Shown: piece by piece, positions 35,957 to 44,233 of the stretch
Position numbering within the stretch: the first letter of the stretch is position 1
Layout of the letters: each line of letters starts with the position of its first letter
Source: Ostreiculturibacter nitratireducens
GTDB taxonomy: Bacteria > Pseudomonadota > Alphaproteobacteria > Rhodobacterales > Rhodobacteraceae
Reading direction: 5' to 3'
Length of the DNA stretch: 64,000 bases
Assembly (NCBI RefSeq): GCF_032670585.1
Contig: NZ_JAVQHL010000001.1
Coordinates: forward strand, 744,001 to 808,000
Made by a program: the position numbers and the translations under genes
Notes under the pieces: model-generated
Told to the model about the DNA's origin: nothing
Database searches by the model: none
What the model saw: only the letters and a program-made list of their open reading frames with translations

Positions 35957-36798
35957 CACTTCGCGCCGGGATAGGCGCGCTGCAGGAACTGCATCTCGGC
36001 GAGAATGTATCCCAGATGCTCGGTGTGCCGCCCCTGCTTGCCGCCAGTTTGGACGTCAGCCCGGCCCTCGGGCAGCTCAAGCGTCGCCTCCTCCAGCACT
36101 TCGCGGACGGTCGCCCGCCACGCTTCCTCCAGCGCGGACGGTCGCGGCGCGATACCGGCCGCGGCGACCGCCTCGTCGACCTCGTCCGAGGCGAACATCT
36201 CGCCCGTATAGGGCCAGAGATGAACCAAGGCGACCTGCATCCGGGCGTGGCTTTCCTCCGTCCCGTCGCCCAGCCGGATCACGAGGTCGGAGGACCGTTC
36301 GAGGTGATAGGACACCTCCTTCAGCGCCTTCGCGGCGATCTCCGCGACCCGCGGACTCGCGGATCGGGTCAGGCAAGTCAGCATCTCGAAGTGCCATGCG
36401 TCGAACAGGAATTCGCGCATGAGCGTCTGGCCGATATCGCCATTCGGCAGTTCCACCAGCTTCACGTTCCGGAACTTCATCGCGTCCCGCAGGTAGGCGA
36501 GGTCATCCGCCGTCCGCCCCGCGCCCTCGATCTCGCCGGCAAGGCCCAGCCACATCTGCGTGTGGCCGATCAGGTCGAGCGCGGTATTGGCAAGCGCGAT
36601 GTCCTCCTCGAGGACCGGCCCGTGCCCGCACCATTCCGAGATGCGGTGGCCCAGGATCAGGGTCGAGTCCCCCATCCGGCACAGCCAGTCGAAGAGGGCG
36701 GGCGCGAGACCGGCATCCTCCAGGCAGGGATCTTCCACGCGCCCCGCCGCGGCCGCCCCGGCGACCCTGGCCGTGCCCGTGTCGGGGACCGGCGGCAT
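35953..36798 (-). CDS. paaC: Phenylacetyl-CoA epoxidase structural subunit PaaC
   Basis: This protein has 281 residues from the ATG at 36798, whose first base is the last base of the paaB stop; a GTG at 36801 is an alternative. It is a ferritin-like fold subunit that scaffolds PaaA in the PaaABCE monooxygenase and lacks a working metal site. Recognisable segments are LALANTALDLIGHTQMWLGLAG-like text in the first third, FDAWHFEMLTCLTRS and the C-terminal GKQGRHTEHLGYILAEMQFLQRAYPGA. It overlaps paaD by 4 nt. Confidence 0.94.
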   Translation of the reverse strand: MPPVPDTGTARVAGAAAAGRVEDPCLEDAGLAPALFDWLCRMGDSTLILGHRISEWCGHGPVLEEDIALANTALDLIGHTQMWLGLAGEIEGAGRTADDLAYLRDAMKFRNVKLVELPNGDIGQTLMREFLFDAWHFEMLTCLTRSASPRVAEIAAKALKEVSYHLERSSDLVIRLGDGTEESHARMQVALVHLWPYTGEMFASDEVDEAVAAAGIAPRPSALEEAWRATVREVLEEATLELPEGRADVQTGGKQGRHTEHLGYILAEMQFLQRAYPGAKW

Positions 36799-37085
36799 CA
36801 CATGGGCCCCACTTCATCGGGAATGTCGAAAAAGGTCGGGTGACGATAGACCTTGTCCTCCGCCGGGTCGAAGAGCGGGCCCTTCTCCGACGGCGCCGAA
36901 GCCGTGATGTCGGCCGACCTGACGACCCAGATCGAAACGCCCTCCTTGCGGCGGGTATAGACATCCCGGGCGTGGTTGATCGCCATTTCGGCGTCCGGCG
37001 CATGCAGGCTGCCCACATGGCGATGGTTCAGCCCATGCTGCCCGCGGATGAACACCTCCCAGAGCGGCCATTCCTTCTTCGACAT
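36798..37085 (-). CDS. paaB: Phenylacetyl-CoA epoxidase subunit PaaB
   Basis: This protein has 95 residues from the ATG at 37085, which has a perfect AAGGAGG upstream; the open frame reaching 37157 overlaps paaA. Sequence WPLWEVFIRGQHGLNHRHVGSLHA and the following NHARDVYTRRKEGVSIWVV are hallmarks of PaaB. It is a small subunit of the PaaABCE epoxidase that bridges PaaAC heterodimers. It lies 19 nt after paaA. Confidence 0.95.
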   Translation of the reverse strand: MSKKEWPLWEVFIRGQHGLNHRHVGSLHAPDAEMAINHARDVYTRRKEGVSIWVVRSADITASAPSEKGPLFDPAEDKVYRHPTFFDIPDEVGPM

Positions 37086-37104
37086 GTTCGCCTCCTTCAC
37101 CCTG

Positions 37105-38103
37105 TCACCCGGCCGCCTTGACCGAGGCCGCGCGCCGCTTTGCAGCCTTCTCGGCATAGGCGGTCAGTCCGTCGCGGAACCACGCGCCCTCCTCCCACGC
37201 CCTGACGCGGGCGCCGAGCCTCTCCTCGTTGCAGGGGCCGTTGCCCTTGAGCACCTCGTAGAACTCGCTCCAGTCCGGCTCCGAGAAATCGTAGTGCCCA
37301 CGCGCCTCGTTCCATTTCAGGTCTTCGTCGGGGATTTTCAGGCCAAGGTATTCCGCCTGCGGCACGGTTTCGTCGACGAATTTCTGGCGCAGTTCGTCGT
37401 TGGTGTTGATCTTGATCTTCCAGGCCATCGACTGCGCGGAATGGACCGAGTCCTTGTCGGAGGGCCCGAACATCATCAGCGAGGGATACCAGAAGCGGTT
37501 CAGCGCATCCTGCGCCATCTCCCTCTGCTCCGGCGTGCCGCGCGCCATCGTCATCATGATCGAATAGCCCTGCCGCTGGTGGAAGCTCTCTTCCTTGCAG
37601 ATGCGGATCATCGCGCGGCTGTACGGGCCGTAGGAAGTCCTCTGCAGCGGCACCTGGTTCATGATCGCCGCCCCATCGACCAGCCAGCCGATCGCGCCCA
37701 TGTCGGCCCAGTTGAGCGTCGGATAGTTGAAGATCGAACTGTATTTCATCGCGCCGGCGTGCAGCTTTTCGATAAGGTCGTCGCGGCTGACGCCGAGGGT
37801 CTCCGCGGCGGAATAAAGATAGAGGCCATGCCCCGCCTCATCCTGTACCTTCGCCAGAAGGATCGCCTTCCGCTCCAGCGTCGGGGCGCGGGTGACCCAG
37901 TTGCCCTCGGGCAACTGGCCCACGATCTCGGAATGCGCGTGCTGGCCGATCTGGCGGATCAGCGTCTTGCGGTAGCCCTCGGGCATCCAGTCCTTGGGCT
38001 CGATCTTTTCGCCGCGCTCGATCCGTTCCTGGAAGGCGCGTTCTTCCGGCGACATTTCCTCGCGGGACTTCGCGCCCTCGGATTTCACCATCTGCGCATA
38101 CAT
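37105..38103 (-). CDS. paaA: Phenylacetyl-CoA epoxidase catalytic subunit PaaA
   Basis: This 332-residue diiron subunit epoxidises the ring of phenylacetyl-CoA to the 1,2-epoxide. Both ligand motifs are intact: KVQDEAGHGLYLYSAAE and CKEESFHQRQGYSIMM. AAAGGAG precedes the ATG by eight bases. It is the first epoxidase gene after the thiolase, 13 nt downstream of it, in the order thiolase-A-B-C-D-E. Confidence 0.96.
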   Translation of the reverse strand: MYAQMVKSEGAKSREEMSPEERAFQERIERGEKIEPKDWMPEGYRKTLIRQIGQHAHSEIVGQLPEGNWVTRAPTLERKAILLAKVQDEAGHGLYLYSAAETLGVSRDDLIEKLHAGAMKYSSIFNYPTLNWADMGAIGWLVDGAAIMNQVPLQRTSYGPYSRAMIRICKEESFHQRQGYSIMMTMARGTPEQREMAQDALNRFWYPSLMMFGPSDKDSVHSAQSMAWKIKINTNDELRQKFVDETVPQAEYLGLKIPDEDLKWNEARGHYDFSEPDWSEFYEVLKGNGPCNEERLGARVRAWEEGAWFRDGLTAYAEKAAKRRAASVKAAG

Positions 38104-38116
38104 TGAACGTCTCCTT

Positions 38117-39322
38117 TCAGATGCGTTCCAGGATCATCGCGACCCCCTGCCCCACCCCCACGCACATCGTGCAGAGCGCGTAGCGGCCGCCGGTGCGGTG
38201 AAGCTGGTTCGTCGCAGTCAGGACCAGCCGCGCCCCGGACATGCCCAGCGGGTGGCCCATGGCGATCGCGCCGCCATTGGCATTGACATGCGGGGCGTCG
38301 TCCGCAAGCCCGAGTTCGCGCAGGACCGCGAGGCTCTGCGACGCGAAAGCTTCGTTGAGCTCGATCACGTCCATCTGGCCGATCTCCAGCCCAGCCTTCG
38401 CCAGCACCTTGCGGGTGGCGGGCACCGGGCCCACGCCCATGATCCTTGGCGCGACACCCGCAGCCGCCATTCCGACAATCCGCGCGCGCGGGGTCAGCCC
38501 GTTGGCATGCGCCGCCTCCTCGGATGCCACGATCACGCCAGCCGCGCCGTCGTTCACGCCGCTCGCGTTCCCTGCCGTGACGGTCAGGTTCGGGCCGTTG
38601 ACGCCCTTCAGTCTCGCCAGTTGCTCCACATTTGTGCCGGGGCGCGGATGCTCGTCCGTGTCCACGACCGTCGGCTCCCCCTTGCGCTGAGGAAGGATGA
38701 CCGGAACGATCTCGTCCGCGAAGACGCCCGCCTCCTGCGCGGCGGCCCAGCGGGCCTGGCTCCGCGCGGCGAAGGCATCCTGATCGGCGCGGCTGATGCC
38801 GTAATCTTCTGCCACGTTGTCCCCCGTCTGGGGCATGCTATGGGTGCCGAATTCCGTTTCCATCTTCGGGTTCGGGAACCTCCACCCGATGGTGGTATCA
38901 TACATCTCGGCATTGCGCGAAAAGGCCGAGCCGGCCTTCGCCAGGACGAAGGGCGCGCGGGTCATGCTTTCGACGCCACCGGCCAGAAGCAAGTCGCCGT
39001 CACCCGCGCGGATCGTGCGGGCGGCAAGCCCGATGGCGTCCATGCCCGATCCGCAGAGCCGGTTCACCGTGGTTCCCGGCACCTCGACCGGCAGGCCCGC
39101 CAGAAGCGCGGCCATGCGCGCGACGTTCCGGTTGTCCTCTCCCGCCTGGTTGGCGCAGCCGAGGATCACGTCGTCGACCCGCCCCCAGTCGACCGCGCCG
39201 TTGCGCTCCATCAGCGCGCGAAGCGGGATTGCCGCAAGGTCATCCGTCCTGACCGACGACAACGCCCCGCCATAACGGCCGATCGGCGTGCGCACGGCAT
39301 CGCAGATGAACGCCTGAGACAT
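38117..39322 (-). CDS. paaJ: 3-oxoadipyl-CoA/3-oxo-5,6-dehydrosuberyl-CoA thiolase
   Basis: This 401-residue thiolase cleaves 3-oxoadipyl-CoA (and the dehydrosuberyl-CoA intermediate) with CoA. Active-site residues are seen in NRLCGSGMDAIG (nucleophilic Cys near 90), NEAFASQSL, MGHPLGMSGAR and the C-terminal CTMCVGVGQG. The N-terminus AFICDAVRTPIGRYGGALSSVR is that of PcaF/PaaJ proteins; the two names describe the same activity, and operon context favours PaaJ. GGGGGG precedes the ATG. It appears to be the first gene of the paa structural operon, 151 nt downstream of paaX, with a candidate PaaX operator in the gap. Confidence 0.93.
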   Translation of the reverse strand: MSQAFICDAVRTPIGRYGGALSSVRTDDLAAIPLRALMERNGAVDWGRVDDVILGCANQAGEDNRNVARMAALLAGLPVEVPGTTVNRLCGSGMDAIGLAARTIRAGDGDLLLAGGVESMTRAPFVLAKAGSAFSRNAEMYDTTIGWRFPNPKMETEFGTHSMPQTGDNVAEDYGISRADQDAFAARSQARWAAAQEAGVFADEIVPVILPQRKGEPTVVDTDEHPRPGTNVEQLARLKGVNGPNLTVTAGNASGVNDGAAGVIVASEEAAHANGLTPRARIVGMAAAGVAPRIMGVGPVPATRKVLAKAGLEIGQMDVIELNEAFASQSLAVLRELGLADDAPHVNANGGAIAMGHPLGMSGARLVLTATNQLHRTGGRYALCTMCVGVGQGVAMILERI

Positions 39323-39395
39323 AAATCCCCCCTAAGTCGCGACCCCGGCCTTGGCGGCCTCACGGCGCCATCGGCCCCGAACTTACCGCCAGAAA

Positions 39396-39433
39396 CATCA
39401 CGCGCAAAGAAAAAACCCGGCAACGGCGTGATG
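39396..39433. promoter_or_regulatory. Candidate PaaX operator before the paa operon
   Basis: CATCACGC (39396-39403) and its exact complement GCGTGATG (39426-39433) flank 22 bases. On the minus strand TTGCCG and TGATGT, 17 bases apart, could serve as -35 and -10 elements within and beside the repeat. The start codon of the thiolase is 74 bases downstream. The same half-site occurs in front of paaX. Binding by PaaX is inferred. Confidence 0.5.
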
Positions 39434-39473
39434 CTTTTGGCATCCACCCAAGTTCCCGGCTTCGGGCAGGCGC

Positions 39474-40358
39474 TCAACACCTCGCCTCGCGCCGAAGGCG
39501 GTCCAGCCGCGTCTCGGTCGCCGGCGTCTTCGACGGCAGAAGGCCATTCGCGTCGTGAAAGCTGCGCCCGACGTAGCCGTCCGCCGCGTCCGACAGCGAA
39601 AGATAGGTCCCGACGAAAAGCCGACGGGCTTCCCCGGCACTCCAACCTGGCGGCCAGGCCTCGCGCGGAAGGCGCGGGTCCGACAGCGCCGCGTGCCGGT
39701 AGTCGTGCACGAGCCGGAGCCTCAGCGCCAGGGCCAACTGGAGAGGCAACGCTCGGGGGTCAGTGAGTTCGGCGGCGAGGCGCTCGTATTTCCGAAGGAA
39801 GGCACGGTAGGCCGACGCCACGTCCTCGACGGGCCATAACCGAGCCGCGAGGGCCGGCACGGCGCCTTCGCCAGAAATCGTATCGCAGGCCATCACGATG
39901 GCATCCGGTTGCCGGATATCGCTCCGGTTCGGCGCAATCGCCACGTTCGCGGCGGCGCGCGCCCAGCCTTCCGGCAAGGCCGCATCACCGGTTTCCCCCG
40001 AAAACGCGACCAACCAGTTGCGCGGCTCGGGCGGCGGCGCGAACAGGACCCGGGCCGCCGCCCTGAACTCCGCCTGCGCGGCGTCGGACAAACGGTAGTA
40101 GCTTCTTCGCCCGATCCTCTCCCCGACAAGCCGCCCGGCGCCGACAAGGCGCGAGACCGCCGTGCGGACCAGGCTTTCGCTTATCCCGTGCTCGGCGCAG
40201 CAGTCGATCAGCGTCCCCATCCAGAGGGTCCCGCCGCGCGGCTCGACCGCATCGCCGTATATTGTGACTATGAAGGCCGAAGCCCGAGGCGTTTCACCAG
40301 TCACCACGTCCCGGATGGCGCCGGAAATCGTGAGGTTGGGAACATCGGTTTCCTGCAT
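39474..40358 (-). CDS. paaX: Phenylacetate-responsive repressor PaaX
   Basis: This protein has about 294 residues from the ATG at 40358 (a GTG at 40364 is two codons earlier). An N-terminal winged helix is visible in TASAFIVTIYGDAVEPRGGTLWMGTLIDCCAEHGISESLVRTAVSRLV, and RRSYYRLSDAA is the wing; the rest is the effector-binding PaaX domain ending with FVGTYLSLSDAADGYVGRSF. PaaX represses paa genes and is released by phenylacetyl-CoA. It lies directly upstream of the paa operon on the same strand, with palindromic sites on both sides. Confidence 0.92.
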   Translation of the reverse strand: MQETDVPNLTISGAIRDVVTGETPRASAFIVTIYGDAVEPRGGTLWMGTLIDCCAEHGISESLVRTAVSRLVGAGRLVGERIGRRSYYRLSDAAQAEFRAAARVLFAPPPEPRNWLVAFSGETGDAALPEGWARAAANVAIAPNRSDIRQPDAIVMACDTISGEGAVPALAARLWPVEDVASAYRAFLRKYERLAAELTDPRALPLQLALALRLRLVHDYRHAALSDPRLPREAWPPGWSAGEARRLFVGTYLSLSDAADGYVGRSFHDANGLLPSKTPATETRLDRLRREARC

Positions 40359-40380
40359 CGGCACTGGCGTCCAAGAAGCA

Positions 40381-40399
40381 TCACGCGGGCCCCGCGTGA
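40381..40399. promoter_or_regulatory. Candidate PaaX autoregulatory operator
   Basis: A 19-base palindrome, TCACGCGGG-C-CCCGCGTGA, lies 23-41 bases upstream of the paaX ATG. With two preceding bases it reads CATCACGC, the same half-site as the inverted repeat before the paa structural genes. This is a good candidate for PaaX self-repression. Confidence 0.5.
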
Positions 40400-40554
40400 C
40401 CGCGTTCGACTGTAGTGCTTTGTCGGACGCCTGTCACCTCGCCAAAGATCGCCGCCGTGGCCAGCGCCACACGGGATTACGCATGCTTGTCCGCCATGAC
40501 GCCGCCATCGGCCTTTCGGCATGATCCCGGACAGGAAGTTCCTCGCGGCTTCCG

Positions 40555-41433
40555 TCACGCTCCGAAGCGCGGCTCGGGAACGCCCCTGACCCCAAGGCCC
40601 CTGATGGCGAAAACGCTGCCGCGCAGGACACCGTCGCCCGGGAAGCGCGGAAGCGGCGGCTTGGCCATAGAGGTCACGAAGAGGATATCCAGATCGGGCC
40701 CGCCGAAGTTCACGCTGGTCACCTTCTTCACCGGCATGTCGATCACCCGGTCCACGCTGCCATCCGGCGCGTAACGGACGAGTTTCGAGTCGTATACCAG
40801 CGCGTTCCAGAGATAGCCCTCGGCGTCCACGGTGGACCCGTCGGCCGCCCCGCCTTTCGACGTATCCACTTTCGCGAAGGTTCGCCGGTTCGCGACCGCG
40901 CCCGTCTCGATGTCGTAGTCATAGGCCCAGATCTCGCCCGACCAGGTATCGGCGAAGTAGAAGATCCGGTCATCGGGGCTCCAGCAGGGTCCGTTGGAGA
41001 CGATTATCCCGGTGTCGAGAGTGGTGACCTTGAAATCCGGGTCGAGACGATAGAGCGCGCCGTTCGGCCCTTCCTCCATCGTGTCCATCGAGCCGACGAC
41101 GAAGCGGCCCCGCCGGTCGACCTTGCCGTCGTTCAGCCGGTTCTTCGGCTTTCCGGGCTCGGGATCGTGGATCAGTTCCACCTCCCCCGTCTTGAAATCG
41201 AGCGTATGAAGCCCGTTCGCGAGCGAGCAGATGGCCCCGTTTCCATCCTTACGGATCGCGATCGAACCGATCTTCTCCGGCACGTCCCAGCTTCTGACCT
41301 CGCCCCCTTCGGCGGTGCAGCGGAAAACCCGGCCGTCGAAGCTGTCGATGAAATAGAGCCTCTGCTGGTCGACGTCCCAGACCGGCCCTTCCCCGAGGGT
41401 CGTCTTGACGTCGATCACCACGTCGATCTGCAT
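40555..41433 (-). CDS. SMP-30/gluconolactonase-family lactonase (first of two)
   Basis: This 292-residue six-bladed propeller has the metal ligands of the family: LGEGPVWD (Glu), IIVSNGPCWSPDD (Asn) and ADGSTVDAEGYLW (Asp). SMP-30 proteins hydrolyse aldonolactones with a divalent metal. GGAGGAGG precedes the ATG. It is the last gene of the nine-kilobase sugar operon, 24 nt after a paralogue, and ends in the shared family tail RGSVFAIRGLGVRGVPEPRF. The substrate is probably the lactone made by the operon's dehydrogenase. Confidence 0.88.
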   Translation of the reverse strand: MQIDVVIDVKTTLGEGPVWDVDQQRLYFIDSFDGRVFRCTAEGGEVRSWDVPEKIGSIAIRKDGNGAICSLANGLHTLDFKTGEVELIHDPEPGKPKNRLNDGKVDRRGRFVVGSMDTMEEGPNGALYRLDPDFKVTTLDTGIIVSNGPCWSPDDRIFYFADTWSGEIWAYDYDIETGAVANRRTFAKVDTSKGGAADGSTVDAEGYLWNALVYDSKLVRYAPDGSVDRVIDMPVKKVTSVNFGGPDLDILFVTSMAKPPLPRFPGDGVLRGSVFAIRGLGVRGVPEPRFGA

Positions 41434-41457
41434 GTCTCCTCCTCCGATCTGTTCAAG

Positions 41458-42330
41458 TCACCCGGCAAAACGTGTCTCCGGCAGCCCCCTGACGCCGAGC
41501 CCGTGTATCGCGAACACCATACCCGCCTCCCGCTCCATGTGCCGCGCGCGGCCGAAGGGGCGGGCCATCGAGGTCACGAACAGGATGTCGAGGTCGGGCC
41601 CCCCGAACATGGCGCTTGTCGTCGAGAAGACCGGCAGGCCCACCACCCGGTCGAGCGCGCCCTCCGGGTCGAAGCGCAGAAGGCGGCCCGCGTAGACCTC
41701 GACGCTCCAGACGTAGCCCTCGGCATCGACCGTCGCACCGTCGGGGTAGCCCTGCAGCCCGTCGAACGTCGCGAAGACCCGGCGCGAGAGGACGCGGCCG
41801 GTGTCGGGATCGTAACCATAGGCGTAGATCGTCCGCTTGAAGGAGTCCGCGAAATAAAGCGTTCGCCCGTCGGGTGAAAAGCAGGGGCCGTTCGAGCAGA
41901 TGATCCCTTGGTCCAGAACGTCGAGCGAGTGATCCGGATCGAGCCGGAACAGCTTGCCGACCGGTTCGCGCTCCTCGAAATCCATCGACCCGGCAACGAA
42001 GCGGCCCTGGCGGTCGGTCTTGCCATCGTTGAGGCGCGCGGTGAGGTCGCCCTCGTGGACCCCCGCCAAGGGGCTCACCTCGCCCGTCGCGAAATCCAGC
42101 GCGCAGAAGCCGTGGCGCAGGGAAACGACGGCGCCACCCTTCTCGCGAAGCGCGAAGGACCCGACGGGTTCGGGCAAGAGCCAGCTGCGCCGGTCCGTTC
42201 CGTGAAGGTCCGACGAATGGAGCGAGGGACCGTAGCTGTCGATCCAGTAGAGCCGCTCGTCCCGCACATCCCAGAGCGGCCCCTCTCCGAGCCGTTCCTT
42301 CCTGTCCGAAAAGACCTCTATCCTCAGCAT
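41458..42330 (-). CDS. SMP-30/gluconolactonase-family lactonase (second paralogue)
   Basis: This 290-residue protein is clearly homologous to the adjacent lactonase along its whole length, with the same ligand motifs (LGEGPLWD, IICSNGPCFSPDG, PDGATVDAEGYVW) and the same ending GLGVRGLPETRF. Many substitutions separate them, so this is an old duplication. It starts 8 nt after the BKACE gene stop, with GAGGTG as ribosome binding site. Two lactonases may handle two lactones, or different ring sizes, in the pathway. Confidence 0.88.
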   Translation of the reverse strand: MLRIEVFSDRKERLGEGPLWDVRDERLYWIDSYGPSLHSSDLHGTDRRSWLLPEPVGSFALREKGGAVVSLRHGFCALDFATGEVSPLAGVHEGDLTARLNDGKTDRQGRFVAGSMDFEEREPVGKLFRLDPDHSLDVLDQGIICSNGPCFSPDGRTLYFADSFKRTIYAYGYDPDTGRVLSRRVFATFDGLQGYPDGATVDAEGYVWSVEVYAGRLLRFDPEGALDRVVGLPVFSTTSAMFGGPDLDILFVTSMARPFGRARHMEREAGMVFAIHGLGVRGLPETRFAG

Positions 42331-42338
42331 CTTACACC

Positions 42339-43271
42339 TCAGAATCCTACCTGGTCGCCGCCCTTGAGCTGCAGGATTTCCCGCGCCTCGTCGGGTGTCG
42401 CCACCTCGAGCCCGAGCCCCTCGATCAGCCCGCGGGCGATCCTCACCTGCTGGGCGTTGGATTCCGCGAGCTTGCCGGGACCCGCCCAGAGCGAATCCTC
42501 AAGCCCCACCCGAACGTTGCCGCCCATCGCGGCGGCCATCGCGGCGACGCGCATCTGGTGCCGCCCGGCCCCAAGGACCGACCAGCGGTAGGCATCGCCG
42601 AAGAGCCTGTCTGCCGTCCGCCGCATGTGCGACACGTCCTCCGGATGGGCGCCGATCCCGCCGAGAAGACCGAACACCGACTGCACGAAAAGCGGCGGCT
42701 TCACGAGCCCCCGTTCGAGGAAATGGGCGAGGTTGTAGAGATGCGAGATGTCGTAGCACTCGAACTCGAAGCGCGTTCCGGCGCCTCCGAGCGTGCGCAA
42801 AACATATTCGATGTCCTGGAAGCTGTTGCGGAACACGAGGTCGCGGCTGTTTTCGAGGTGCTGGCGCTCCCAGTCGTGCTTGAACTCCTTGAAGCGCTCC
42901 AGCATCGGGTAAAGGCCGAAGTTCATCGATCCCATGTTGAGCGAGGCGACCTCGGGGCGAAATTTCTCCGCCGGCGCCACGCGTTCCTCGACCCGCATGT
43001 AGGGCGCGCCGCCCGTGGTGAGGTTGATCACGCAGTCGGAACGCTGCTTGATCACCTTCAGGAACGGTTCGAACCCCTCGGGCGTCTGGTCCGGCTGGCC
43101 GGTTTCGGGGTTTCGGGCGTGAAGATGCACGATCGCCGCCCCGGCCTCCGCCGCGCCGATGGCCGCGTCCGCGATTTCCTCGGGCGTCACGGGAAGCGCC
43201 GGCGACATGGATGGCGTGTGGATCGCGCCGGTCACGGCGCATGTGATGATGACCTTACCCTTCGCTGCCAT
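42339..43271 (-). CDS. Beta-keto acid cleavage enzyme (BKACE, Kce/DUF849 family)
   Basis: This 310-residue TIM-barrel enzyme is of the family first known as 3-keto-5-aminohexanoate cleavage enzyme. These zinc enzymes condense a beta-keto acid with acetyl-CoA and split it into acetoacetate and a new acyl-CoA. Family marks: ITCAVTGAIHTPSMSPALPVTPEEIA at the N-terminus, the metal-binding AIVHLHARNPETG, and GGNVRVGLEDSLW near the C-terminus with the catalytic Glu region. Substrate is not fixed by the fold. Neighbouring sugar transporter, lactonases and 3-dehydrogenase suggest a 3-keto sugar acid unsubstituted at C2. It is 4 nt from the upstream dehydrogenase gene. Confidence 0.9.
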   Translation of the reverse strand: MAAKGKVIITCAVTGAIHTPSMSPALPVTPEEIADAAIGAAEAGAAIVHLHARNPETGQPDQTPEGFEPFLKVIKQRSDCVINLTTGGAPYMRVEERVAPAEKFRPEVASLNMGSMNFGLYPMLERFKEFKHDWERQHLENSRDLVFRNSFQDIEYVLRTLGGAGTRFEFECYDISHLYNLAHFLERGLVKPPLFVQSVFGLLGGIGAHPEDVSHMRRTADRLFGDAYRWSVLGAGRHQMRVAAMAAAMGGNVRVGLEDSLWAGPGKLAESNAQQVRIARGLIEGLGLEVATPDEAREILQLKGGDQVGF

Positions 43272-43275
43272 GCCC

Positions 43276-44232
43276 TTACTCCCCTATGTCCTGCGCCGCG
43301 CGGCGCTTGTGCGCGATGAGCGCCATGAGCCGCCGATCGCGCCAGATATGCCGCTCGGCGAGCTTGTCCTCCGGCAACCGCTTGCGCCGCTCGGCCTCGA
43401 CCACGTCCATCACCGGACCCGACCAATCCACGCGGTGCTGCATCGACGGGAAAAGCCGCTCATAGATCTGCTGGTAGCGTTCGGCGTAGTCGCGCACGCC
43501 GCCCGGAGCGTTCAGGTCGATCGTCTCGAAGGGCCCCATGAAGGACCAGCGCAGCGCGAGCCCCTCGCGGATGCCCACATCCACGTCCTCGATCGAGGCA
43601 TAGCCCTCGCCTACCAGCCGGAAGGCTTCCTCGAGCAGTGCGCCCTGCATCCGGTTCATCACGAAGCCGTCGATCTCCCTCTCCATGACAATAGGCGCCA
43701 TGCCGCAATCGCGCAGAAACCCGGCCGCCCCGTCCCGGATGGCGCGATCCGTCCACGGGGCGGGAACCACCTCGGCCGCGGGGACGAGGTAAGGCGGGTT
43801 GATCGGATGGACGACGAGGCATCTGTGGCGCCCCGCGAGGTTCTCCGTGAACGCGGACGGCAGGATCGCGGAGGACGAACTGGCGATCGTCGCTCCCTCG
43901 TCCGCCAGCGCGTCGAGGCGCGCGAACACCGTGCGCTTGACCTCGAGGTCTTCGCGCGTGCTTTCCTGAACATATGACGCGCCCGAAAGGGCCTCCTCGA
44001 TGTCATGCACCGCACTGATCCGGGCAAGGACCTCCGCCGGCTTCGCGCCGTTCAGCAACCCTTCCTCGGCCAGCCCCGGCAAGACATCTTCCGCGAAGTC
44101 GCGCGCCGCTTCGGCGGCGGCGTGGTTCTCGTCATGGAGGCGCACCTGGTGCCCCCCGCGGGCGAAGACGATGGCCCAGGCCCTGCCGATCAGACCCGCG
44201 CCGACGCAGGCGACTGCTTTCCCCTCAACCAT
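43276..44232 (-). CDS. L-gulonate 3-dehydrogenase-like (lambda-crystallin family) 3-hydroxyacid dehydrogenase
   Basis: This protein has 318 residues from the ATG at 44232, with GGAGG nine bases upstream; the open frame reaches a GTG at 44262. The NAD-binding GAGLIGRAWAIVFARGG, then SSSSAILPS, VHPINPPYLVPAAEVVP and GFVMNRMQGALLEEAFRLV, closely follow lambda-crystallin/L-gulonate 3-dehydrogenase and L-carnitine dehydrogenase, all of which oxidise a beta-hydroxy group of a free acid to the 3-keto acid. That product class is what the adjacent BKACE needs. Substrate is inferred from context. Confidence 0.85.
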   Translation of the reverse strand: MVEGKAVACVGAGLIGRAWAIVFARGGHQVRLHDENHAAAEAARDFAEDVLPGLAEEGLLNGAKPAEVLARISAVHDIEEALSGASYVQESTREDLEVKRTVFARLDALADEGATIASSSSAILPSAFTENLAGRHRCLVVHPINPPYLVPAAEVVPAPWTDRAIRDGAAGFLRDCGMAPIVMEREIDGFVMNRMQGALLEEAFRLVGEGYASIEDVDVGIREGLALRWSFMGPFETIDLNAPGGVRDYAERYQQIYERLFPSMQHRVDWSGPVMDVVEAERRKRLPEDKLAERHIWRDRRLMALIAHKRRAAQDIGE

Positions 44233-44233
44233 G

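Noticed and set aside
40555..44232. Reading the BKACE and hydroxyacid dehydrogenase as a carnitine pathway linked to soxBDAG
   Set aside because: The sarcosine operon is 13 kb away, the importer is of sugar type and two lactonases are present; a carnitine route needs neither.
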